From Apostichopus japonicus (lineage: Eukaryota; Echinodermata; Holothuroidea; Aspidochirotida; Stichopodidae), in NCBI RefSeq assembly GCF_037975245.1, contig NC_092563.1:25016960-25080959 (forward strand): DNA of 64,000 bases, written 5' to 3'. Positions 38,042-48,179 of the stretch are shown here, one piece after another. The position numbers and the translations under genes are program-made. Numbering within the stretch: position 1 is the first letter of the stretch; each line of letters starts with the position of its first letter. The notes beneath the pieces were generated by a model. The model was not told the origin of the DNA and searched no databases. It saw nothing but the letters and a program-made list of their open reading frames with translations.

Positions 38042-38120
38042 CCATCCGTACTCAGAATTACGTCCATTTTGTCTTCAGAGAAGTCAAAGTTGGTGTAAAT
38101 ATTTCATCACAGTAGGATCC
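38042..38120 (-). ncRNA. Box C/D snoRNA family 2
   Basis: Has TTTACACC in place of TTTATACC before the D'-side guide; boxes intact. Confidence 0.7.
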
Positions 38121-38611
38121 ATGGAATTTGCATTGAAAAATAAATATTTAGACAAGCTTTCTACAATCATAACAATATTGCAACATAACTTCCATATCAA
38201 TAAGTATAATCCTGTCAAACAAACACAAAACATGATGTGTCACAAAGACCAAATGATCTGTACAAATGTCGGACAATTTACTGAGAATGTCTCCTGTTGC
38301 ATTATTTTATTGAGGGTATAAAAATGGTCCTTGAAAAACTTAAACATGAAGTAGTTGATAATTGAAATAAAGCTAGGGATAGATTCGTACCTCTAGAGGG
38401 GCCAAGTCAAGCCCAAACTCTCTTTTCTGCTGGTGAAGCATAATGCCTCATCTTTCAATCTTTTGGCAACAATATTCATCTTTCCTGTAAATAATCGTAA
38501 CAAAATATGAATAATATGAATAATCACAGGATATTTATTCAGTTTCATAAAACCAAACTTTGGCACACCAAAACTTGATTTATTCCTTAAAAGGACAATA
38601 GAACATTTCCA

Positions 38612-38691
38612 TGCTGCTCAGAATAATTCCTTCAGCTTTGTCTTTTCTTCACTGACACTCAAAGCGGCGATATATTTTCATCATTGCAGCA
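38612..38691 (-). ncRNA. Box C/D snoRNA family 1a
   Basis: Canonical. Exon D after it starts with a variant (TTGCATATGGCC on the + strand), shared with the unit at 40.3 kb. Confidence 0.8.
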
Positions 38692-39187
38692 CAAAACTTG
38701 CATATGGCCATAAAAGTCAAAAATGTTGAACGCAGTTCATAAACACATCTTCTAAGATTCTTTAAGAATACATAGCATCTCTCAATCAACATACCTGTAT
38801 AAATCACTGAATGCTCATGATGTTTTAAGTCAGAAATGTTTCATAAGTACATACACACATCATGCAAGTTATCTTTTAGTAGGGTCAATATTCATACCTT
38901 TTTAAATTCTAGGGAAAGCACTACATTCCCTTTTCTGCTCCTGTCCAGGTTAAAAGACAAACTCTTCTTTACTCTCAACATCTATGTCAATATCTCCTGC
39001 TGAGAATTGAGAACGAAAGTGATTATTCACAACATATAATAAATAATAACAAATTTGATACAAAAAACTTGGACACCCTGGACAACAGTCACAACACCAC
39101 CCTTCACAACATCTATCCTGGACAACAATTCCGACAATGCCTCGTGATAAATTAGTGAAAGTATGCAAGAATTAAGTTATCCATCGT

Positions 39188-39265
39188 TGCTGCTCAGAAT
39201 ATTTCCTTCAGTTTGTCTTTCTTCACTGAAACTCAAAGCGGCGATATATTTTCATCATTGCAGCA
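39188..39265 (-). ncRNA. Box C/D snoRNA family 1b
   Basis: Canonical, in a 1.66-kb unit almost identical to its neighbour at 40.8 kb. Confidence 0.8.
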
Positions 39266-39713
39266 TCAAACTTATGCCTAGAAAAAAAACATGACAGGAT
39301 ACCACATAACACATTTCTAAACTATTTTCACCATGATCACAACCATTAAAGAAATAAACACGGTTTCTTTAACTAACGCTAGGCAGGTGGTGCTTCTGGA
39401 CAAGTCAAAATACATGTCATAGGTCTTTCATCAATTTCTAAATTGGCAATATGTTAAGGGTTGAAAAGAACAAAATTCAAACCTTTGAAATTGAGAAGTT
39501 TTCAGTTAGTTTGCTTCTCCTTCAGAGATTGAAAAACTTTTCATCGTCTTTGCATCGTCTTTTCACTCCACATAAAAGTGCAATGTTTCTGTAAATATTG
39601 AGGGGAAAAATGTGATTGAATCAAAATGAGTTTGCAACACCATATGGCAATCCTCTTTGGTATAAAAATTGGGTATTTCTTAACATTTCTGTACTTTTCC
39701 AATCCATCCGTAC

Positions 39714-39782
39714 TCAGAATTACGTCCATTTTGTCTTCAGAGAAGTCAAAGTTGGTGTAAATATTTCATCACAGTAGGATCC
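39714..39782 (-). ncRNA. Box C/D snoRNA family 2
   Basis: Shares the TTTACACC variant with the 38042 copy; stem, box C GTGATGA and both CTGA boxes intact. Coordinates run from the distal stem arm to GGATCC. Confidence 0.7.
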
Positions 39783-40267
39783 ATGGAATTTGCATTGAAA
39801 AATAAATATTTAGACAAGCTTTCTACAATCATAACAATATTGCAACATAACTTCCATATCAATAAGTATAATCCTGTCAAACAAACACAAAACATGGTGT
39901 GCCACAAAGACCAAATGATCTGTACAAATGTCGGACAATTTACTGAGAATGTCTTCTGTTGCATTATTTTATTGAGGGTATAAAAATGGTCCTTGAAAAA
40001 CTTAAACATGAAGTAGTTGATAATTGAAATAAAGCTAGGGATAGATTCGTACCTCTAGAGGGGCCAAGTCAAGCCCAAACTCTCTTTTCTGCTGGTGAAG
40101 CATAATGCCTCATCTTTCAATCTTTTGGCAACAATATTCATCTTTCCTGTAAATAATCGTAACAAAATATGAATAACAATCACAGGATATTTATTCAGTT
40201 TCATAAAACCAAACTTTGGCACACCAAAACTTGATTTATTCCTTAAAAGGACAATAGAACATTTCCA

Positions 40268-40347
40268 TGCTGCTCAGAATAATTCCTTCAGCTTTGTCTT
40301 TTCTTCACTGACACTCAAAGCGGCGATATATTTTCATCATTGCAGCA
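40268..40347 (-). ncRNA. Box C/D snoRNA family 1a
   Basis: Canonical, near-identical to the copy at 38612 including flanks. Confidence 0.8.
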
Positions 40348-40844
40348 CAAAACTTGCATATGGCCATAAAAGTCAAAAATGTTGAACGCAGTTTATAAAC
40401 ACATCTTCTAAGATTCTTTAAGAATACATAGCATCTCTCAATCAACATACCTGTATAAATCACTGAATGCTCATGATGTTTTAAGTCAGAAATGTTTCAT
40501 AAGTACATACACACATCATGCAAGTTATCTTTTAGTAAGGTCAATATTCATACCTTTTTAAATTCTAGGGAAAAGAACTACATTCCCTTTTCTGCTCCTG
40601 TCCAGGTTAAAAGACAATCTCTTCTTTACTGTCAACATCTATGTCAATATCTCCTGCTGAGAATTGAGAACGAAAGTGATTATTCACAACATATAATAAA
40701 TAATAACAAATTTGATACAAAAAACTTGGACACCCTGGACAACAGTCACAACACCACCCTTCACAACATCTATCCTGGACAACAATTCCGACAATGCCTC
40801 GTGATAAATTAGTGAAAGTATGCAAGAATTAAGTTATCCATCGT

Positions 40845-40922
40845 TGCTGCTCAGAATATTTCCTTCAGTTTGTCTTTCTTCACTGAAACTCAAAGCGGCG
40901 ATATATTTTCATCATTGCAGCA
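40845..40922 (-). ncRNA. Box C/D snoRNA family 1b
   Basis: Canonical, near-identical to the copy at 39188. Confidence 0.8.
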
Positions 40923-41359
40923 TCAAACTTATGCCTAGAAAAAAAACATGACAGGATACCACATAACACATTTCTAAACTATTTTCACCATGATCACAAC
41001 CATTAAAGAAATAAACACGGTTTCTTTAACTAACGCTAGGCAGGTGGTGCTTCTGGACAAGTCAAAATACATGTCATAGGTCTTTCATCAATTTCTAAAT
41101 TGGCAATATGTTAAGGGTTGAAAAGAACAAAATTCAAACCTTTAAATTGAGAAGTTTTCAGTTAGTTTGCTTCTCCTTCAGAGATTGAAAAACTTTTCAT
41201 CGTCTTTGCATATTCTTTTCTCTCCACATAAAAGTGCAATGTTTCTGTAAATATTGAGGGGAAAAATGTGATCGCATCAAAATGAGTTTGCAACATCATA
41301 TGGCAATCCTCTTTGGTATAAAAATTGGGTTTTTCTTTACTCTTCTGTATTTTTCCAAT

Positions 41360-41438
41360 CCATCCGTACTCAGAATTACGTCCATTTTGTCTTCAGAGAA
41401 GTCAAAGTTGGTATAAATATTTCATCACAGTAGGATCC
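41360..41438 (-). ncRNA. Box C/D snoRNA family 2
   Basis: Canonical copy in the E-A intron between exon E (41709) and exon A (41244). Confidence 0.72.
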
Positions 41439-41923
41439 ATGGAATTTGCATTGAAAAATTAATACTTAGGTAAGCTTTCTACAATCATAACAATTTTGCA
41501 ACATAACTTTCCATATCAATAAGTATATTCCTGTCAAACGCAACACAAGAAATGTTGTGTCGCAAAGACCAAATGATTTGTACAAATGTCGGACAATTTA
41601 CTGAGAATGTCTTTTGTTGCATCATTTTGTAGGATATAAAATTGGTCCTTGAAAAACTTAAACATGAAGTAGTTGATAATTAAAATAAAGCTAGGGATAG
41701 ATTCATACCTCTAGAAAGGCATAGTTAAGCCCACACTTGCTTTTCTGCTGCTGCAGTATAAAGCCTCATCTTCCTTTCTTTTGTCAACAATATTCATCTT
41801 TCCTGTAAATAATCGTAACAAAATATGAATAACAATAACAGAAAATTTATTCAGGTTCATTAAACCAAACTTTGACACAGCAAAAATTGATACATTCCTT
41901 AAAAGGACAATAGAACATTTCCA

Positions 41924-42003
41924 TGCTGCTCAGAATAATTCCTTCAGCTTTGTCTTTTCTTCACTGACACTCAAAGCGGCGATATATTTTCATCATTGCA
42001 GCA
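41924..42003 (-). ncRNA. Box C/D snoRNA family 1a
   Basis: Canonical, 121 nt upstream of the exon E acceptor at 41802. Confidence 0.8.
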
Positions 42004-42492
42004 CAAAACTTGCCTATGGCCATAAAAGTCAAAAATGTTGAACTCAGTTCATAAACACATCTTCTAAGATTCTTTAAGAATAGATAGCATCTCTGAATCA
42101 ACATACCTGTATAAATCACTGAATGTCATGATTTTATAAGTCAGAAATGTTTAATCAGTACATACACACATCATGAAAGTTATTTTTTAGTAAGGTCAAT
42201 ATTCATACCTTTTTAAATGCTAGGGAAAGCACTACATTCCCTTTTCTGCTCCTGTCCAGGATTAAAGACAAATTCTTCTTTACTGTCAACATCTATGTCA
42301 ATCTCTCCTGCTGAGAATTGAGAACGAAAGTGATTATTCACAACATATAATAAATAATAACAAATTTGATACAAAAAGCTTGGACAACACCCTGGACAAC
42401 ACCACCCTTGACAACATCTATCCTGGACAACAATTCCGGCAATGCCTCATGATAAATTAGTGAAAGTATGCAAGAATTAAGTTATACATCGT

Positions 42493-42570
42493 TGCTGCTC
42501 AGAAGATTTCCTTCAGTTTGTCTTTCTTCACTGAAACTCAAAGCGGCGATATATTTTAATCATTGCAGCA
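42493..42570 (-). ncRNA. Box C/D snoRNA family 1b, box C mutated
   Basis: Box C reads ATGATTA instead of ATGATGA, hitting the sheared G-A pair of the kink-turn, so this copy is probably inactive. Stem and box D intact. Confidence 0.65.
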
Positions 42571-43008
42571 TCAAACTTATGCCTAGAAAAAAAACATGAC
42601 AGGATACCACATCACACATTTCCAAACTATTTTCACCATGATCACAACCATTAAAGAAATAAACACGGTTTCTTTAACTAACGCTAGGCAGGTGGTGCTT
42701 CTGGACAAGTCAAAATACATGTCATAGGTCTTTCATCAATTTCTAAATTGGCAATATGTTAAGGGTTGAAAAGAACAAAATTTAAACCTTTAAAATTGAG
42801 AAGTTTTCAGTTAGTTTGCTTCTCCTTCAGAGATTGAAAAACTTTTCATCGTCTTTGCATCGTCTTTTCTCTCCACATAAAAGTGCAATGTTTCTGTAAA
42901 TATTGAGGGGAAAAATGTGATTGAATCAAAATGAGTTTGCAACATCATATGGCAATCCTCTTTGGTATAAAAATTGGGTTTTTCTTTACTCTTCTGTATT
43001 TTTCCAAT

Positions 43009-43087
43009 CCATCCGTACTCAGAATTACGTCCATTTTGTCTTCAGAGAAGTCAAAGTTGGTATAAATATTTCATCACAGTAGGATCC
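43009..43087 (-). ncRNA. Box C/D snoRNA family 2, most 5' copy
   Basis: Canonical; the first snoRNA a transcript entering from the putative promoter would meet after exon E at 43360. Confidence 0.72.
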
Positions 43088-43486
43088 ATGGAATTTGCAT
43101 TGAAAAATTAATACTTAGGTAAGCTTTCTACAATCATAACAATTTTGCAACATAACTTTCCATATCAATAAGTATATTCCTGTCAAACGCAACACAAGAA
43201 ATGTTGTGTCGCAAAGACCAAATGATTTGTACAAATGTCGGACAATTTACTGAGAATGTCTTTTGTTGCATTATTTTGTTTAGGATATAAAATTGGTCCT
43301 TGAAAAACTTAAACATGAAGTAGTTGATAATTAAAATAAAGCTAGGGATAGATTCGTACCTCTAGAAAGGCCAAGTCAAGCCCAAACTCTCTTTTCTGCT
43401 GCTGAAGCATAACACCTCATCTTCCTTCCTTTTGGCAACAATATTCATCTTTCCTGTAAATAATCGTAACAAAATATGAATAACAA

Positions 43487-43512
43487 TTTAGTTTTATCAT
43501 TGCAGCACGAAC
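43487..43512 (-). pseudogene. Fragment of snoRNA family 1 at the array's 5' edge
   Basis: Only GTGCTGCAATGATAAAAC (- strand) remains, with a defective box C; unrelated sequence follows. It marks the array boundary. Confidence 0.6.
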
Positions 43513-45966
43513 CTTATTCACTGATCATGATGCCAAGTAGAACAGGTCAATGGTTTCAATTTCTAAATCAGAAAAAAAATCTGATATAAGTGAACGCACA
43601 TCTTTTTTCAAAATGCAAGCCCACACCCCAGAAAGCAACAGATAGCAATAACCACAGAGCAATGTATTCAAGATGTATCCAAAAAAGGAATTAGTTAAAG
43701 ATTAATTTACAGTGGGGCTGTCAGGACCGCTAAACTACATTTTCAGACCGTCAAAAATATTAAATTTCAAACAGTAGGGTTACTTCTGGCATCAATCCTG
43801 TAAAAAGTATGATAAAAAGTATGTTAAAAGTATGATAATTGACTATCCTAGTACACAACAGATGGTTTGGCAGTTATAAGGCAAGTTACTTTGATATGTA
43901 AATCTGGTCAACTAAACAATGAATTCATAGAATGTACTGTAGCCTAGTTTCAGATTGGTTGGACACCAATTTTTCAAAGCGTCCAAACTGCAGAAGAATT
44001 CAAACCCTTGTTTAGTTTCAACCTCTCACCCCCTTAAAACATACCTAGTAGTGTATGCTGCATAACTCTAATGGTCTGCAGTGTTAAAAATTGTGACATT
44101 CTTAGAAGAAAGGTAAATTTACAATGAAATTCCAGCTCAAAATTTGTGCCATTAGAATATGGCTTACTGTAGGCCTGTAGTATGGCATATGTTGGGAGTA
44201 CCGATGTGAAAATTAAAAATTTATTTGGGGGGATTACAATCTATCCCATCTTAGACCGGGGCAGGTAGCTACCCCTCTTAGACCAGGGCTGATAGCCTTA
44301 CCCTCCCCCCCCCTCCCCAAATCGAGACAAGTACAGACATGTAGGTTGTTGCAGACTAGGACTTACAAATTAAACTGCCAAAAGGAAAAGTACACAACAA
44401 GTTCTCTGCTTTGGCAATAACTGATTAGCCTACATACAAAAGACTTAAACATTAGGCTATGTTAGTTGATTGACAGTGTATTACCAATATTTAATAAAGG
44501 TTCAAGATATTTGACCTACAATACAGCTTTAAAGAAACTTTGTGAATTTGCCAAAAAAACAAGAGAGTTAGTTTCCGCCATAATTTAAAACCAGTGCATA
44601 TTCGCCATGGCTGAATTTGTTTAACTTTATGGCTATCTTTGCAAGCTACTTTGGCCAAATTGGAGTATGGGCAACTGTAGTGTAACTGGATAGGTAGGCC
44701 TATAGTGAACCAACAATTAACATCACCGCAACTTTTTCCACAAATCAAATGCCATGCATAGGTTTTGCTGTGGGTTTTGCTGTTATATTTGCAGATTTCC
44801 ACAATGAAATGTTTTTAGCTTAACTGGGAGTGTCTTCATTTTAATATTTTTACAGAAATGAGACATGTGGTGTAGTTTCTTTCTGAATATGAAAACTTTG
44901 AGCAACCTCTAGGCTCTAGAGTACAGTATAGGCCTAATGGTAGTACCATTATACCGTAGTAGTTGCTCAAAATTTTTACCTTCCATCATCTTCTGCTCAC
45001 TTATATTGGTATTAACTTGTGGTTCATTCTAACAAAGACACCTTCTTTCATGCAAAATTAATGTTGTTTCACTTTTTTTCATTCATTTTTGAGAGAAATA
45101 AGTCACTGGCGGTTGTGTCTACTGGATCTAATTTAATCTCAACTTTCAAGTATGACTAGGCTAGCCTAGGTTAGTATGACTACAGCCTATGACTTTATGA
45201 CTAGAGTTGAATAGTTTCTTGGTTTACACTTGATATTGGAATTCTGAGTGAATCGTCTTAGGACTTAGGTTTTTGACGACCAGTCATTGGATTTTGCACT
45301 TCATAATCATATCTCAAACACATTCAAGTTTAGTATAGCTGGGTTTTTCCCCATTGGACTTAGGCCCTAGATCAAAATATCACAAAATATTCTAATACTT
45401 CTAGCCTAATACTAGTGTAACTTTTAAGTAGCCTTGGGCTAGTAGCACATACTACATAGTATCGCCTTTTGTTGTTGGTTAAGACTAGGCCTAGATAGCA
45501 TAAGGACTCAAGGAGCAAGGGATAGGCCTAGCTGAATTTCTTCCTGATTCACTGAGATTTTGACACAAAAAAAAAGAAGAGAGTAACTGACGTTTTGTTT
45601 GATTGAAATCTTGCATAGTTACAGGCTTAACTTTAGCTTAGGTTAATGTCACTTGACCAAAGTTAAGGAAACAAACGTGAACCGTTACTGTTTGGTTAGA
45701 CTAGCATGGGCTAGGCTTATAAAGTTATACTTATATTAGCCTAACATGCTACTTCCAGCAGGGAGCGAGCTCTGCTACATCTTACTGCTTAGTTAGAGAA
45801 GAAAAAGCATACTTGGTACTATTACTAGTAACGTAACTCGAGGCAAATCGTTTACTCCCATTTGGTTATTGAACTATTCCTTGGTCTGGGTTGCTATTTT
45901 CCTTTTTCATGCTATTATTACTGTGAAAATACAGTCAGATGTTTATCTTTCTTAGGTTTATCTTAC
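43513..45966. other. Unassigned, TAGGCCTA-rich DNA between array and putative promoter
   Basis: No coding frame or repeat family is recognised. One C-rich tract lies at 44303-44320. If the host transcript starts near 46.16 kb, this is its first intron. Confidence 0.6.
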
Positions 45967-46160
45967 CTGTGGCAGTTGGATCGTGAAACAAGCGTGGCGA
46001 TTTTGCACTAGTTGCACGTGTGCTCTGCACATAGAAACCTTATCAATTTCTATCATGCTATGGCTCTGCACTACCAGACTTGACGATGTCGCAATCAGTC
46101 CTAAAATGAACTTTGATCTCCTGACCTGTTTCAAATTTGTCGCGCCCTGGAAGGTGTCGC
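45967..46160 (-). ncRNA. Candidate first exon of the snoRNA host gene
   Basis: On the - strand it ends in TGCCACAG|GTAAGATAAA, a strong donor, and starts about 25-30 nt downstream of a TATA box. A short pyrimidine tract (ACACCTTCC) near 46150-46158 could be a TOP-like start, as in known snoRNA host genes. There is no long open frame. The link to the array is inference. Confidence 0.4.
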
Positions 46161-46183
46161 ACCAAAATTAATTGTTCCATTGG

Positions 46184-46191
46184 CTTATATA
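46184..46191 (-). promoter_or_regulatory. TATA box (TATATAAG) with adjacent CCAAT
   Basis: - strand GTATATAAGCCAATGG; position and strand fit the candidate first exon. Confidence 0.4.
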
Positions 46192-46537
46192 CACTAATCT
46201 CGTCCCTTTCAAGACCTGCCGAAGCATGGGCGGCGATCATGGGGGGGGGGGGGGCGGGGGACATGTCCCCCAGTATTTTAGGTGGGGGAATATAGTATCT
46301 AGTATGGCTATCAACAAAAATGCTAGAAAATAAGGCGTGAGATTTGGCGGTGGCTAAAACTTCATGAGGTAAATTACTCTTCGTGGTCGTTTCTGTGACC
46401 TGTGACCGTATAGTAAGTTGTCACTCATGATTATTATCATAATGTCTGTAGTGTACATCTTGTGTATGAGTGTAAGTACGTACAATCATATATATGCAGG
46501 TGCGTATCCAGGGGGGGCGTTGGGGGCGCGCGCCCCC

Positions 46538-46712
46538 CGGGTAAGGAAAAGAGGAGAGAAAAAAAGAGAAGAAAAGAGGGAAAAGGAGGGGGGAAAAAAG
46601 AAAAGGAGGAGAGGAAGGAAGGGAAAAGAAAAAGAAAAAAAGAGGGAAAAAGGAGAAAGGAGGGAGGAGAAGATAGCCAAGACCTAGGGAAGAGAAAGAG
46701 GAACAGTCATAG
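46538..46712 (+). repeat. Polypurine (GA-rich) tract of about 175 bp
   Basis: Almost pure A/G on the + strand (GAGGAGAGAAAAAAAGAG style), long enough for H-DNA. Preceded by GC-rich GGGGCGCGCGCCCCCC at 46523-46540. Confidence 0.9.
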
Positions 46713-46959
46713 TTAAAGCGCTGATCCCTATTATATACACAGGTAGCCAGTGACAGATCAAGGATTACGGAAGGGGTGTGCGCCTCACCCTACCCCTTAC
46801 ATCGACAACTCCATTTTTGACGTTTCCATTTTTCCTCTCTCACTAATGTATCTATATAAATACTATATATGGTCTATCATAACGCGTGTGTGTGTATGGA
46901 CGCCTTAAACAATTGTAGAATTGTGCTATATGAAACCAACTGTGGCTGGTCTTGAACTC

Positions 46960-47180
46960 GACCGAGTCGTCGGGGAACATTTCGGGAAGGGGGCGACCGC
47001 CCCCCCCCCCCCCCGAGCAAATTTTCTTTATGACATCGCTAGTAATTTCAAAATAGACAATGCTTAGATGCAACTTACAAGGCCTGGGAAGTGTCATTTC
47101 CAGCGATCTGGGAGGCATTTTCGGCCAAAATTTTTCTTGTACGCTTCGCGCCAACCCATGGTGGCGCTTCGCTTAGATAG
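46960..47180 (+). mobile_element. Copy of a dispersed non-coding repeat (family X)
   Basis: Shared words: GACATCGCTAGTAATTTCA, CTGGGAAGTGTCATTTCCAG and GTGGCGCTTCGCTTAGATAG. Other copies lie at 48180-48420 and, inverted, at 58565-58790. A poly-C run (47000-47014) is internal. Confidence 0.7.
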
Positions 47181-47314
47181 TTTGCCTACAGGCAATTACT
47201 CGCTACACGCCTGTTCGAATTTGTAAAGCAAAGAGCAGATATAACATCATATCAGTGAGCATTGAAATGCATTTTCCACGATGAACAGCCTCAAAAACTG
47301 TCTATGTGTGTAGT

Positions 47315-47737
47315 CAAAGGCGTAGGAGCCCAATTGGATTTGGGGGCTGTAATGGCTTGCCCGAAAAAAAGCCAAAATTTTTCGCGCGTTCAGCATATCG
47401 ATGCCAATATCATATAAGCAAACATCGGTCATTATATTGCATGGCATCGTGTACCGCACGGTCCGTGAAAGTTGCACAGTATACCGCCAAATGCTAATGT
47501 AAACAACCAAATATCTTATGTAGATGGAGAAAAAGCATACAGATCCATTTATGTCAAAACTCTCTTTTACAGTAGTAATGTCAGCCAAGCTTAGAACTTT
47601 ATTTTAATTACCACGGAGATCATTTTTAAGCTATTCATTGCTATTTATTTTTCTTTCAGTAGGTGTCCGAAAAAAATTGGAAAAAATTTGGTTGCGGGGG
47701 GGGGGGCTGCAGCCCCCGCCTCCTACGGGACCTACGC
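47315..47737. mobile_element. 423-bp element flanked by 13-bp direct repeats
   Basis: CTATGTGTGTAGT is present at both 47302-47314 and 47738-47750. The ends are GGCGTAGG-type inverted repeats (AAAGGCGTAGGAGCC; right end read on - strand GCGTAGGTCCCGTAGG). Contains a poly-G/C hairpin near 47697-47717. The superfamily is not recognised. Confidence 0.75.
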
Positions 47738-48179
47738 CTATGTGTGTAGTGTTCGGTTTCGATATACCTGATATCGGAAATATCTGCTATTTTTCTGTTC
47801 CTTCAACCAAGTTTTACAATAGCCATTATAAGAGGTTTTAATATTTCTACACCAATAAATTAACTGTGTCGGAATTTTCGAAAATTTCCTCACCAACATT
47901 ATTCATCATACCTTCCTCTACTCGTGCAATTTGTACCTGTCTGTTAGGGGTTCAAGGAGGTTTTTCTATATTGGTTATCCGTAGATTGAATTTTGTGCAA
48001 CATTATGGGTATGTTTTGAAGTGATTTTATTCACGAGAAATGTGAATTTTCAAATTCTCAACAAGTAATGGGCTTAAAACCTTGAAAAGTGGGACTTTCG
48101 GATATTGTGGGCCGTGACGAATCACCTACAAAAGCAATCATCCATAGGACATGCAATGAGGTCGAACATGATGTGTGAC

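Larger units (their letters stand above)
19461..42106 (-). ncRNA. Host-gene exon class D (13 copies, one split)
   Basis: Acceptor TTTATACAG, exon start GTATGTTGATTC, proposed donor ATAG|GCAAGT, a GC-type donor. Copies at 19461-19553, 21075-21165, 22719-22811, 24353-24445, 26323-26415, 27953-28044, 29595-29687, 30165-30257, 31809-31901, 32379-32396 plus 37078-37150 (split by a 4.7-kb insertion), 38702-38794, 40358-40450, 42014-42106. The GC donor lies only about 10 nt from the 5' end of the next snoRNA, which is unusually close, so D may instead be intronic. Confidence 0.5.
19636..42310 (-). ncRNA. Host-gene exon class C (13 copies)
   Basis: Acceptor CAATTCTCAG, exon start CAGGAGAGATTG, donor AAAG|GTATGAAT. 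Copies at 19636-19737, 21268-21367, 22915-23016, 24548-24649, 26519-26620, 28148-28249, 29790-29892, 30361-30462, 32004-32106, 37255-37356, 38898-38999, 40554-40656, 42209-42310. An acidic frame (GEIDIDVDSKEEF) runs about 31 codons but stops 5 nt before the donor in every copy inspected, so it cannot continue into another exon. Confidence 0.65.
17968..42893 (-). ncRNA. Host-gene exon class A (12 copies, one truncated)
   Basis: Acceptor ATATTTACAG, exon start AAACATTGCAC, donor AAAG|GTTTGAA. Copies at 17968-18072, 20201-20306, 21853-21947, 23482-23586, 25528-25570 (3' part removed by a LINE insertion), 27082-27182, 28738-28832, 30941-31045, 37821-37926, 39483-39588, 41140-41244, 42788-42893. 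The family-2 snoRNA lies about 110-120 nt upstream of its acceptor. Confidence 0.65.
17459..43453 (-). ncRNA. Host-gene exon class E (13 copies)
   Basis: Preceded by TTTACAG and followed by GTACGAAT on the - strand. Copies at 17459-17550, 18528-18621, 20772-20865, 22414-22507, 24048-24141, 26019-26112, 27648-27741, 29291-29384, 31504-31597, 38391-38484, 40053-40146, 41709-41802, 43360-43453. Two sequence versions exist (CTGCAGTATAAAGC and CTGAAGCATAACGC on the + strand). The longest frame, about 28 codons from ATGAATATTGTTGCC, ends in TAG just before the donor. Confidence 0.65.
15837..46160 (-). ncRNA. Putative non-coding snoRNA host gene: tandem array of about 1.64-kb units
   Basis: Reading the - strand, short exon-like blocks recur in the order E, A, C, D, E... 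Each is bounded by a pyrimidine-rich AG acceptor and a GT (or, for D, GC) donor. The introns hold box C/D snoRNAs: family 2 between E and A, family 1b between A and C, family 1a between D and E. Exon E starts are 1626-1664 bp apart in most units, 1070 or about 2213 bp where a 571-bp D/C/snoRNA-1 cassette is missing or extra. No frame runs through the exons: each has a stop a few nt before its donor, as in GAS5/SNHG-type hosts. The array spans 15.8-32.4 and 37.08-43.5 kb; the 5' end at about 46.16 kb is inference from a TATA box and one donor. Whether it is one transcript or several is unknown. Confidence 0.7.

Noticed and set aside
16972-43316. Dozens of 60-106-codon open frames on both strands of the array (for example peptides with KIYRRFEFQ, MFKFFKDHFYILNK, or MSLQHHMAILFG)
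   Set aside because: They repeat with the units, lie across snoRNAs and introns, are broken by single-base indels from copy to copy, and their lengths fit chance in AT-rich DNA. snoRNA boxes explain the conservation better.
15837-43512. CRISPR-like or satellite DNA explanation for the array
   Set aside because: The unit is too long and complex, with splice sites and snoRNA boxes; the window is eukaryotic.
46418-46716. Lys/Glu/Arg-rich frames over the GA tract
   Set aside because: A purine-only tract is open in several frames by composition; no start context or homology.
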